Positions 1-6,412 of a stretch of 17,233 nucleotides of DNA are shown here, in pieces. This stretch comes from CAYRSS01 sp964426945 (GTDB taxonomy: Bacteria > Planctomycetota > Phycisphaerae > UBA1845), in contig CAYRSS010000073.1 in assembly GCA_964426945.1 (NCBI GenBank), forward strand, positions 1 to 17,233, given 5' to 3'. Both the position numbers and the translations under genes were made by a program. The notes beneath the pieces were generated by a model. The model saw only the letters and a program-made list of their open reading frames with translations, had not been told where the DNA came from and did no database searches. The stretch's first letter is position 1; every line of letters starts with the position of its first letter.

Positions 1-2
1 AC

Positions 3-134
3 TACTCGACCGCGCGGCTGTGGGACGACGGCATCATCGACCCGGTGGATACGCGGATGGTGCTGGCGCTGGGGATTGCGGCGAGTTTGAATGCGCCGTT
101 TCCGGAGCGGGGGCATGGCGTGTTTCGGATGTAG
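3..134 (+). CDS. liuB: Methylcrotonyl-CoA carboxylase beta subunit (carboxyltransferase), C-terminal end only
   Basis: This is the last 43 residues of a carboxyltransferase whose start lies before the window. Read in the third frame it begins YSTARLWDDGIIDP and ends GHGVFRM, which is the characteristic tail of the beta (carboxyltransferase) subunit of 3-methylcrotonyl-CoA carboxylase. That subunit moves the carboxyl group from biotin to 3-methylcrotonyl-CoA in leucine breakdown. The identity is supported by the downstream liuC, liuD and liuE homologues in the canonical gene order. GC content and codon use match the downstream metabolic genes and not the ATPase block that immediately follows. 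A general propionyl/acyl-CoA carboxylase beta chain is the alternative, but the context favours the leucine pathway. Confidence 0.85.
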   Translation, partial: YSTARLWDDGIIDPVDTRMVLALGIAASLNAPFPERGHGVFRM

Positions 135-154
135 GGTCGATTCGCCACCGACGC

Positions 155-183
155 TTCACGGCATCACGTCGCTCCGGTAGACT
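155..183 (+). promoter_or_regulatory. Candidate promoter for the ATPase/TOPRIM cassette
   Basis: TTCACG (155-160) and TAGACT (178-183) are separated by exactly 17 bases. Each matches four of six positions of the sigma-70 consensus. The pair lies in the 110-base gap between the liuB stop and the ATPase ATG, where an independent promoter for an inserted cassette would be expected. Matches this short arise by chance, so this is only a candidate. Confidence 0.3.
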
Positions 184-214
184 GACTGGCGGTACAAACG
201 CGTCTGAGAAGCCA

Positions 215-233
215 CTTGAGGCGCCTTCTCAAG
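215..233 (+). promoter_or_regulatory. Small inverted repeat just before the ATPase ribosome-binding site
   Basis: CTTGAG (215-220) and CTCAAG (228-233) form a 6-bp perfect stem with a 7-base loop. An alternative pairing of GAGAAG (206-211) with CTTCTC (225-230) competes with it. The hairpin ends directly beside the purine-rich GGGAAG (233-238) that probably serves as ribosome-binding site for the ATG at 245. It could modulate translation initiation or be an operator. No homologue is recognised. Confidence 0.25.
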
Positions 234-244
234 GGAAGCGGCCT

Positions 245-1411
245 ATGAAGCTCTTATCGCTCGAAGTTCAGAAGTTCCGTGCGATTGATGAACTGCGCCT
301 CTCTCTCGTTGATGCGCTCGGGGCACCGCGTCCAATAACGGTCATCGCGGGACCCAACGGGTCTGGAAAGACGAGTATCTTGTTCGCAATTGCGAACGCC
401 TTGCGCGGCGTCATGGGTTATCGCACGCCTGATGTTCCTCCGCCGACCTACGACGACATTCGTAGCTCAGGGAGTTCGGGACGTGCGTGGACGCGCGCAA
501 AGCGGGAATCCCAAGTCACCGTAAGTTTGCAGTTCGATCAAGATGAGCAAGTGGCAATTCGCGAACTTCTACGGCTTCTGCGAATGGAGGCGCCCCCGCC
601 ACTTGATGATGGGTGCTTAACGGTCACCTGGACGTTCCCGCCAGGCTTTGCCGAGGACGGATCAAAGCTAGGTTGGTGGACGGCAAGCATCGATCCGCCC
701 CGACCATTTGTCCGCAGCTGGCTGAACGCCCGTAAGCTGGCGATCCGCGCGTGGAGTCAGCGCGTCCCTAATGTCGGTCCCGAGTACCTGCGACGGATTG
801 GGGGCATGATGTTCTTTCCTCAGGATCGCAATCTCCGAGAGCGCATTCTCCCAGACGAGACGGCGGCTGGGAGTATCCCGAGCGGAGCATCGCCCGAGGC
901 TGGATCCGATGAGGGTCGAGAGTTCGAGCAGCCCCGCGCGCGCGAGCGCACTGTCACAGACATCCTTCACTTCCTCAGCGATTACGCTCAAAACCGTGTT
1001 CCTCCACTGCCCGATGATCAGAACTGGGAGAAGCGAATTCAGGCAATATTCAATAGGGTATGCGCTCCGAAGGAGTATTTGGGATATTTGTATCGCGGTG
1101 AGGATGATCAGGTCGGGTCGCCAGTTCTGAAGCATGGTGAGGCAGAGTACCCACTGGCGTTTGCCGCTTCGGGAGAACAGGTAGTGCTTGAGTACATCAC
1201 ACGACTAACCTACCCAAGCCCTCTTGAGCATAGTCTTGTTCTCATTGACGAGCCCGAAATCCACTTGCATCCCGCATGGATACGCAAGCTGTACTTAGCG
1301 TTGCCGGAGATAGGACGAACGAATCAATACGTGCTGACTACGCACTCGACCGAGTTGAGGCAACGAGCTGCCGCGGACAACGCGCTTGTCGATCTTGGAA
1401 TCCTTGAGTGA
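245..1411 (+). CDS. AAA15/OLD-type ATPase, probable PARIS AriA-like defence protein
   Basis: This 388-residue soluble ATPase resembles the ABC/SMC-like ATPases of OLD-family systems. It has Walker A GPNGSGKT at residues 36-43, an ABC-signature-like ASGEQ segment before the last third, Walker B LVLIDEPE with D335-E336 followed by IHLHP, and a late TTHS switch-histidine motif. It opens with the typical KLLSLEVQKFRAI. The frame stays open upstream to 20, but that extension overlaps liuB and has no family similarity. ATG 245 is preceded by a purine-rich GGGAAG at suitable spacing. The next gene follows by 4 bases or overlaps. In PARIS, AriA is the ATPase sensor scaffold that holds the AriB toxin until a phage trigger is sensed. 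The assignment to PARIS rather than another OLD-like pair (such as AbiL) is inference from the domain pairing. GC is clearly lower than in the flanking genes, suggesting horizontal acquisition. Confidence 0.75.
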   Translation: MKLLSLEVQKFRAIDELRLSLVDALGAPRPITVIAGPNGSGKTSILFAIANALRGVMGYRTPDVPPPTYDDIRSSGSSGRAWTRAKRESQVTVSLQFDQDEQVAIRELLRLLRMEAPPPLDDGCLTVTWTFPPGFAEDGSKLGWWTASIDPPRPFVRSWLNARKLAIRAWSQRVPNVGPEYLRRIGGMMFFPQDRNLRERILPDETAAGSIPSGASPEAGSDEGREFEQPRARERTVTDILHFLSDYAQNRVPPLPDDQNWEKRIQAIFNRVCAPKEYLGYLYRGEDDQVGSPVLKHGEAEYPLAFAASGEQVVLEYITRLTYPSPLEHSLVLIDEPEIHLHPAWIRKLYLALPEIGRTNQYVLTTHSTELRQRAAADNALVDLGILE

Positions 1412-1415
1412 TGCA

Positions 1416-2420
1416 ATGACCGATATGTTAGACCACCATAGATACCGTACGCGCTACCCCAGATCGGGACAGCTTGCAATTCTATGTGAGGGCGACCTCG
1501 TCGGATTCGAAGCCGATTTACTCGAAAAATGGACTGCCGATACGGCCTTTATTGATGTTTGGCCGTGCGGCACAAAGAGTGCGCTCTTTGGGTTCAGCGA
1601 CGCGCTAGGCCGGGCCATCCCTCTGCTAGTGATTGAGGACCGTGATTTCCGGTCACTAGAACAATCGAATCAGGAGTGCGAGGCTAAAACAAAGGATCGA
1701 CGTGGACGCGCAGTGCAGATAGTTGGATGGCGCACATGGCGCCGAAATGAAATCGAAAATTATCTTATCGAGCCTGATGTGATGATCCCGGTTTTAAGTA
1801 GCGCCTTTGAATTGCAGGAAAGCCTCGTACGAGAACGAATTGACCGGATCGTCGAGGTGCTCCGCGTCGATCAAGCGGCGCAGGCCACGATTGCCGACTT
1901 TGTGGCGAGATTGCCCGATGTTGCCAAGCTGATTCCGGGACTGCCGCGGAAGGAGGCTCGTCCCGTGTGGGACGCGAAGGTGAACGCCATCGTCCCAGGG
2001 GATCCGACAGTAGTTGAGGAGAAGTTAAGAGCGAGTCTCGAAGAGAAGCTCGCTAGTGCGAGTGCAAAGGCATGTACGGTGAGTTTGGATGGATTGCTCA
2101 GAGGCTTTAAGGAGCGAGTTGAACAGTGGAGCGATGTTCGCATCGAGTCCAAGGAGTGGCTGATTGATTGGTCAGGAAAGGAAGTGCTGACTGCAGCAAT
2201 TCGCTGGCTTTCGGGTGAATTCGGTTGGCATATGAATGGTGGGAAGTTGCGGATTGATTGGAGCGCTCTGAATCGCAATGATGCCGAGGCAGTCGAACGG
2301 GAGATCGTGACGGCACTGCAACCCCGTTTCGTGAATCGCTTTCTAGAACACCTAGCCAAACGAGCGTCGGAAGACGTCATTAGGTTGGAGTGGGAGTCGA
2401 TTAGGAACACACTGCATTAG
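1416..2420 (+). CDS. DUF4435/TOPRIM-like protein, probable PARIS AriB-like effector
   Basis: This 334-residue protein has a TOPRIM-like N-terminal half. ILCEGD supplies the conserved Glu, GTK matches the glycine-lysine loop, LLVIEDRDF supplies the DxD acidic pair, and RRNEIENYLIEPDV is the EIENYL motif typical of DUF4435. These sit within roughly the first 135 residues. The C-terminal half is helical-looking and unrecognised. In PARIS, AriB is a TOPRIM nuclease toxin released from AriA, reported to act on tRNA. By family analogy this would be the effector of the cassette. ATG 1416 lies 4 bases after the ATPase stop. Alternative in-frame starts are TTG 1386, 1395 and 1404 (overlapping the ATPase gene) and ATG 1425. 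No strong Shine-Dalgarno is seen at 1416, so translational coupling is likely. GC is low, as in its partner. TOPRIM/DUF4435 is fairly sure; the PARIS label less so. Confidence 0.72.
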   Translation: MTDMLDHHRYRTRYPRSGQLAILCEGDLVGFEADLLEKWTADTAFIDVWPCGTKSALFGFSDALGRAIPLLVIEDRDFRSLEQSNQECEAKTKDRRGRAVQIVGWRTWRRNEIENYLIEPDVMIPVLSSAFELQESLVRERIDRIVEVLRVDQAAQATIADFVARLPDVAKLIPGLPRKEARPVWDAKVNAIVPGDPTVVEEKLRASLEEKLASASAKACTVSLDGLLRGFKERVEQWSDVRIESKEWLIDWSGKEVLTAAIRWLSGEFGWHMNGGKLRIDWSALNRNDAEAVEREIVTALQPRFVNRFLEHLAKRASEDVIRLEWESIRNTLH

Positions 2421-2436
2421 GGCGAAGTGGTGAAGA

Positions 2437-3222
2437 ATGGGAATTGAATCTGTCCATGTAGTGATCAAGGATCGTGTTGCAAGCATCGCCCTCGCCCGAC
2501 CCGATCTGCACAACGCCTTCAACGAGGTCGTCATCGCCGAGCTGACGGCCGCGTTTCACGCGGCGGGCAAGGATCCGGCCGTGCGGATGGTCGTGCTCGC
2601 GGGGGAGGGCAAGTCGTTCTGCGCCGGGGCGGACATCCACTGGATGAAGCGGATGGTCGACTACACCGTCGACGAAAACGTCGCCGACGCCAACGCGATG
2701 GCGGAGATGCTCCGGGCGATTCGAGAGTGTCCGCGGCCGGTGATCGCCCGGGTGCATGGGGCGGCGTATGGCGGCGGCGTGGGGCTTACGGCGGCGTGCG
2801 ACATGGCCGTCACGCTCGACGCGGCGACGTTCTGCCTGTCGGAGGTCAAGCTGGGGATCATCCCCGCGGTCATCTCGCCTTACGTGCTGGAGAAGATCGG
2901 CCAGACGCACATGCGGCGGTATGGACTAACCGCCGAGCGCTTCGACGGCATCGAGGCGAAGCGGATCGGGCTGGTGAGCGAGTCGGTGGGATCGGTCGAA
3001 GAGATGGACGACTGGATCCGGGCGGTCGCGTCGGCGCTCATTGCCAACGGGCCCGAGGCGGTCGCCGCGTGCAAGCAGGTGCTGCGCGAGGTGGCCCAGA
3101 CCACGACCTGGGACGAGGCGCAGGCGCTGACCACGCGGCGCATCGCCGAGCGTCGCGTGTCGGCGGAGGGGCAGGACGGGCTGAAGGCGTTTCTGGAGAA
3201 GCGCGAGCCCGGTTGGAAATAG
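2437..3222 (+). CDS. liuC: Methylglutaconyl-CoA hydratase (enoyl-CoA hydratase family)
   Basis: This 261-residue crotonase-fold enzyme would hydrate 3-methylglutaconyl-CoA to HMG-CoA in leucine catabolism. FCAGADIHWM (around 61-70; CAGAD at 62-66) and AAYGGGVGLTAACD give the acyl-CoA oxyanion-hole regions. SEVKLGIIPAVISPYV carries the catalytic Glu and is typical of LiuC. The first catalytic Glu of classical crotonases is replaced (GGGVGL, not GGGxEL), which is also normal for this subfamily. Neighbours are the methylcrotonyl-CoA carboxylase genes and HMG-CoA lyase, as expected. The start is ATG 2437, 16 bases after the TOPRIM gene stop, with only a weak purine stretch GAAG before it. The first 15 or so codons are less GC-rich than the rest, so the cassette may have replaced the original 5' region. 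Confidence 0.88.
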   Translation: MGIESVHVVIKDRVASIALARPDLHNAFNEVVIAELTAAFHAAGKDPAVRMVVLAGEGKSFCAGADIHWMKRMVDYTVDENVADANAMAEMLRAIRECPRPVIARVHGAAYGGGVGLTAACDMAVTLDAATFCLSEVKLGIIPAVISPYVLEKIGQTHMRRYGLTAERFDGIEAKRIGLVSESVGSVEEMDDWIRAVASALIANGPEAVAACKQVLREVAQTTTWDEAQALTTRRIAERRVSAEGQDGLKAFLEKREPGWK

Positions 3223-3233
3223 GTAGTTCAGAG

Positions 3234-3255
3234 TCACTGTGGACAGACACAGTGA
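3234..3255 (+). repeat. 8-bp perfect hairpin between liuC and the biotin carboxylase gene
   Basis: TCACTGTG (3234-3241) and CACAGTGA (3248-3255) form a perfect 8-bp stem with a 6-base loop, starting 12 bases after the liuC stop. No T-run follows, so a simple intrinsic terminator is unlikely. An mRNA processing or stability element, or an operator dyad, are the alternatives. Confidence 0.5.
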
Positions 3256-3293
3256 AAGGCAGTGGCCGCCGCTCGCGACGATGACAGTTCACC

Positions 3294-3314
3294 GTGACCG
3301 TCGACTGTGACCGT
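3294..3314 (+). promoter_or_regulatory. Direct repeat GTGACCGT upstream of the biotin carboxylase gene
   Basis: GTGACCGT occurs at 3294-3301 and again at 3307-3314, a 13-base centre spacing, ending 11 bases before the ATG at 3325. This is where a binding site for a transcription factor or ribosome-region regulator could lie. No known operator is recognised and there is no clear Shine-Dalgarno in the same stretch. Confidence 0.25.
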
Positions 3315-3324
3315 ATCTGATCCC

Positions 3325-4827
3325 ATGTTCAAGAAAATCCTCATAGCCAATCGCGGCGAAATCGCCCTTCGCATTGCCCAGACGGTGCAGGAGATGGGCA
3401 TCAAGGCCGTCGCCGTCTACTCGGAGGCGGACAGCCGCGCCGTGCACGTGCCGCGGGCCGACGAGGCGTATGGCCTCGAGGGGGTGACGACGGCGGAGAC
3501 CTACCTGCGCGGCGACAAAATCATCGAGATCGCCAGGCGACGCGGGGTGGACGCGATTCATCCCGGCTACGGCTTCCTGTCGGAGAATGCGAGCTTCGCC
3601 CAGGCCTGCGCCGACGCGGGGATCACCTTCATCGGCCCCGCGCCCGAGGTGATCAGCGCCATGGGCGACAAGATCATCGCCAAGCGCACGCTCTCGGATG
3701 CAGGGGTTCCGGTGGTGCCCGGCTGGTCGGACGCGGGCAACGCGGGGATCGAGGTGCTGCGCGAGGAGTCGGCGCGCGTCGGCTACCCGGTGCTGATCAA
3801 GGCGGCGGCGGGCGGCGGGGGCAAGGGGATGCGCGTGGTCCACCGGCCGCAGGACCTGGCCGGCGCGGTAGAGGCAGCGCAGCGCGAGGCAGGCAGCGCC
3901 TTCGGCGACGCGCGCATCTTCATAGAGAAGTACATCACCCGCCCGCGGCACGTCGAGTTCCAGATCTTCGGCGATTCGCACGGCAACGTGGTGCACGTCT
4001 TCGAGCGCGAGTGTTCGATCCAGCGGCGGCATCAGAAGATCGTCGAGGAGTCTCCCTCGCCCGCGCTCTCGCCCGAGCTGCGCAAGGCGATGGGCGACGC
4101 CGCGGTGCGCGCGGCGCGGGCCATCGGTTACACCAACGCCGGCACGGTCGAGTTCATCGTCGACGAAGCCGGCCATTACTACTTCCTCGAGGTCAACACG
4201 CGGCTGCAAGTCGAGCATCCGGTGACCGAGTTCATCACGCGGCGAGACCTGGTCCGCGCGCAGATCCTCGTGGCCGCCGGGCAGCCGCTGCCCTTCCGCC
4301 AGGACAGCCTCGTGCAGAGCGGTCACGCGATGGAGTGCCGCATCTATGCAGAGGATGCAGCGCGCGGCTTCCTGCCCTCGACGGGGGTGATCGAGCGATT
4401 CGTGCCGCCAATGGGCCCGGGCATCCGCGTGGACACGGGCGTGGCCGAGGGGTCGGAGGTTACCGTCCACTACGACCCGATGCTGGCGAAGCTGATCGTG
4501 TGGGGAGCCAGCCGGGAGCACGCGATCCAGCGCATGGCCTGGGCGCTCGATCACTTTGTGATCCTGGGCGTGACGACGAATATTGAGTTTCTGCGGGCGC
4601 TGGTGACGCATCCGGAGTTTGTAGCGGGGCGCCTGCACACGCACTTCCTCGAGCAACACGCCATCGCCGCACCTTCGGCGGATGACGCGCCGGACGCGGC
4701 GCTGATCGTGGCGGCGTGGGCGGCGGGGCAGGGGCTGCGCCGCGGCGAGACGGTCCGCCCGGCTGGCGACGCGAACGGCGCCGCCAGCCCGTGGGAGACA
4801 GCGGGCGGCTGGCGTATCGCGCGGTGA
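3325..4827 (+). CDS. liuD: Methylcrotonyl-CoA carboxylase biotin carboxylase subunit (split alpha subunit, N-terminal part)
   Basis: This 500-residue ATP-dependent biotin carboxylase carboxylates the biotin carried by the next gene product. It starts with the canonical MFKKILIANRGEIALRI. HPGYGFLSEN follows, then the ATP-grasp glycine loop KAAAGGGGKGM (about 159-169) and the biotin-carboxylase signature EVNTRLQVEHPVTE (289-302). It ends PWETAGGWRIAR, which matches the point where fused alpha subunits pass from the BC domain to the BT linker domain. The 500-residue length is that of a stand-alone BC; fused MCC alpha chains are about 650-700. A GTG at 3307 is in frame, but family N-termini favour ATG 3325. 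Acetyl- or propionyl-CoA carboxylase is the alternative, but the liuB/C/E neighbours argue for methylcrotonyl-CoA. Confidence 0.85.
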   Translation: MFKKILIANRGEIALRIAQTVQEMGIKAVAVYSEADSRAVHVPRADEAYGLEGVTTAETYLRGDKIIEIARRRGVDAIHPGYGFLSENASFAQACADAGITFIGPAPEVISAMGDKIIAKRTLSDAGVPVVPGWSDAGNAGIEVLREESARVGYPVLIKAAAGGGGKGMRVVHRPQDLAGAVEAAQREAGSAFGDARIFIEKYITRPRHVEFQIFGDSHGNVVHVFERECSIQRRHQKIVEESPSPALSPELRKAMGDAAVRAARAIGYTNAGTVEFIVDEAGHYYFLEVNTRLQVEHPVTEFITRRDLVRAQILVAAGQPLPFRQDSLVQSGHAMECRIYAEDAARGFLPSTGVIERFVPPMGPGIRVDTGVAEGSEVTVHYDPMLAKLIVWGASREHAIQRMAWALDHFVILGVTTNIEFLRALVTHPEFVAGRLHTHFLEQHAIAAPSADDAPDAALIVAAWAAGQGLRRGETVRPAGDANGAASPWETAGGWRIAR

Positions 4828-4910
4828 GCCAAGCGAGGGGCTCCGGCAAACCGGCTTGAGCCTCTCCGACAGACTCAGCCTTGGGCCGGAGTTCCGGCAG
4901 GACAAATACC

Positions 4911-5450
4911 ATGAACAAGGTCGTTCTCAAGTCTGCCGGCCGCGAAGAGCCGGTTGAAGTCAAGCTGGTGCGGCTCGACAGCGATCGCCCGGAAATCTAC
5001 ACCGCCGAGATCGGCGAGCGCACGCTCGGGGCGGAGATTGAGCGGCTTGAGCCGGGCTCCGGGTGGCTGCGACTCAACAGCCAGATCCTGCCGTTTCACG
5101 CGGTGCGACGCGGCGACTCGATGCTCGTGTGGGTACACGGTCGGACCTACCGATTCGAAGTGGTGCGGCAGACGGCGCGCCGCGCGGGTGAGCAGGCGCT
5201 CGCCGCGGCCGGGGGCGATCTGACCGCCCCGATGCCCGGCACGGTGCTGAAGATCCAGGTTGCTGCGGGGCAGGCGTACGACGCCCACCAGCCGCTGATC
5301 ATCATGGAATCGATGAAGATGGAGATGACCCTGTCGAGCCCGCACCCGGGGCGCGTCGTCGAAGTGCGCTGCGCGAAGGGACAGCTTGTCGAGATGGGCG
5401 CCGTGCTGGTCACGCTGGAGCCGATTCATGACCGCGCCGCGGCCGACTAG
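4911..5450 (+). CDS. Biotin carboxyl carrier protein of methylcrotonyl-CoA carboxylase (split alpha subunit, C-terminal part)
   Basis: This 179-residue protein has two parts. Residues 1 to about 100 resemble the BT linker domain of carboxylase alpha subunits, with RLNSQILPFHAVRRGDSMLV. Residues about 105-175 form a biotinyl domain starting TAPMPGTVLKIQV and carrying MESMKMEM, with the biotin-accepting lysine at K136. It would shuttle carboxybiotin between the BC subunit and the carboxyltransferase. Start ATG 4911 is preceded by AGGA (about 4898-4901). An in-frame TTG at 4881 would add ten residues without family support. The 83-base gap to the BC gene has stops in both relevant frames (4825-4827 and 4857-4859), so one indel could not join the two genes. 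The HMG-CoA lyase gene overlaps its 3' end by 23 bases. Confidence 0.85.
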   Translation: MNKVVLKSAGREEPVEVKLVRLDSDRPEIYTAEIGERTLGAEIERLEPGSGWLRLNSQILPFHAVRRGDSMLVWVHGRTYRFEVVRQTARRAGEQALAAAGGDLTAPMPGTVLKIQVAAGQAYDAHQPLIIMESMKMEMTLSSPHPGRVVEVRCAKGQLVEMGAVLVTLEPIHDRAAAD

Positions 5451-6354
5451 CGTTCGCATCGTCGAAGTCGGTCCGCGCGACGGGCTTCAGAACGAGTCGC
5501 GGCCGATCTCGACGGCCGACAAGCTCGCCTACATTGATCGGCTTGTCGCCGCCGGGTTGACACAGATCGAGGCGACTTCGTTTGTGCATCCCAGGGCCGT
5601 GCCTCAGCTCGCCGACGCGATGGAGGTGGCGCGCGGGCTGCCGCCGGATCCCGGCGTCGTTTTCTCGGCGCTGGCGCCCAACGCCCGCGGACTGGAGCGG
5701 GCGATGGAGTCGGGCGTGCGTCGCGTCGCGGTGTTCACCGCCGCGTCCGATTCCTTCACGCAGAAGAACATCCAGATGTCGGTGGATGAGTCGCTGGACG
5801 TGTTCGCGCCGGTGGTGCGCGACGCGCTGGCGGCGGGGCTGACGGTCCGCGGTTATGTCTCGACGGCGTTTGTCTGCCCGTTCGAAGGCGACATCGACCC
5901 CCGCCGCGTGCTGCACGTGACGCGCCGGCTGCTTGATCTTGGCGTCGACGAAGTGGCGATCAGCGACACCATCGGCGCCGCGGCCCCGAGCGACATCGAT
6001 CGCACCGTCGGCCTCGTCCTTTCCGCGGTGTCGGTCGAACGAGTCGCCCTTCACCTGCACGACACCTACGGCACGGCGCTGGCCAACGTCTGCGCGGGGC
6101 TCGACCTTGGGGTTTCGACGTTTGATGCCTCGTGCGGCGGGCTGGGCGGCTGCCCCTACGCGCCCGGGGCTGCGGGCAACCTGGCGACCGAGGATCTGGT
6201 CTACCTGCTGCGGCGCATGGGAATCGCTACCGGGGTCGATCTCGACCGCCTGGTCGCCGCGGCGGACTTCATTGCCGCTGTGCTCGGGCGGGAACTGCCC
6301 AGCCGCAATTGGCGCCGCCTGGGTGGCGGTCGCGGCGCATCGTCCGATGTATAG
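5428..6354 (+). CDS. liuE: Hydroxymethylglutaryl-CoA lyase
   Basis: This 308-residue TIM-barrel lyase cleaves HMG-CoA to acetoacetate and acetyl-CoA, the last step of leucine degradation. GPRDGLQNE sits at residues 15-23 (catalytic R17, metal ligand D18). HLHDTYG supplies metal ligands H209 and H211. The family signature GGLGGCPYAPGA carries the catalytic Cys at 242 and is followed by GNLATEDLVYLL. Length is normal. ATG 5428 is chosen because family similarity begins within ten residues and GGAG (5417-5420) is well placed. The frame continues upstream to 5386 inside the biotin-carrier gene with no similarity. The 23-base overlap implies translational coupling. It completes the liuB-C-D-E order. 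Confidence 0.93.
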   Translation: MTAPRPTSVRIVEVGPRDGLQNESRPISTADKLAYIDRLVAAGLTQIEATSFVHPRAVPQLADAMEVARGLPPDPGVVFSALAPNARGLERAMESGVRRVAVFTAASDSFTQKNIQMSVDESLDVFAPVVRDALAAGLTVRGYVSTAFVCPFEGDIDPRRVLHVTRRLLDLGVDEVAISDTIGAAAPSDIDRTVGLVLSAVSVERVALHLHDTYGTALANVCAGLDLGVSTFDASCGGLGGCPYAPGAAGNLATEDLVYLLRRMGIATGVDLDRLVAAADFIAAVLGRELPSRNWRRLGGGRGASSDV

Positions 6355-6375
6355 GTCCTTCCAGCCGACACAGCT

Positions 6376-6405
6376 TTCCGAATAACCGCTGCGGCCGGGT
6401 AGAAT
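6376..6405 (+). promoter_or_regulatory. Candidate promoter with TAGAAT box close to the kinase ATG (possible leaderless start)
   Basis: TAGAAT at 6400-6405 is a 5/6 match to the -10 consensus and ends 7 bases before the ATG at 6413. An mRNA started from it would begin at or next to the start codon. No Shine-Dalgarno is visible before the ATG, which fits a leaderless message. The upstream TTCCGA (6376-6381), 18 bases away, is only a 3/6 match to a -35 box. Confidence 0.45.
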
Positions 6406-6412
6406 CGGCGGC

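Noticed and set aside
20..244. A 75-codon upstream extension of the ATPase reading frame
   Set aside because: It overlaps the liuB 3' end in another frame, has no family similarity, and the AAA15-type N-terminus begins at ATG 245.
3289..4905. A 538-codon minus-strand open frame opposite the biotin carboxylase gene
   Set aside because: It is antisense to a strongly conserved enzyme and has no recognisable motifs.
4828..4910. A frameshift or sequencing error splitting liuD
   Set aside because: The BC frame closes at 4825-4827 before the BCCP frame opens after 4859, so one indel cannot join them.
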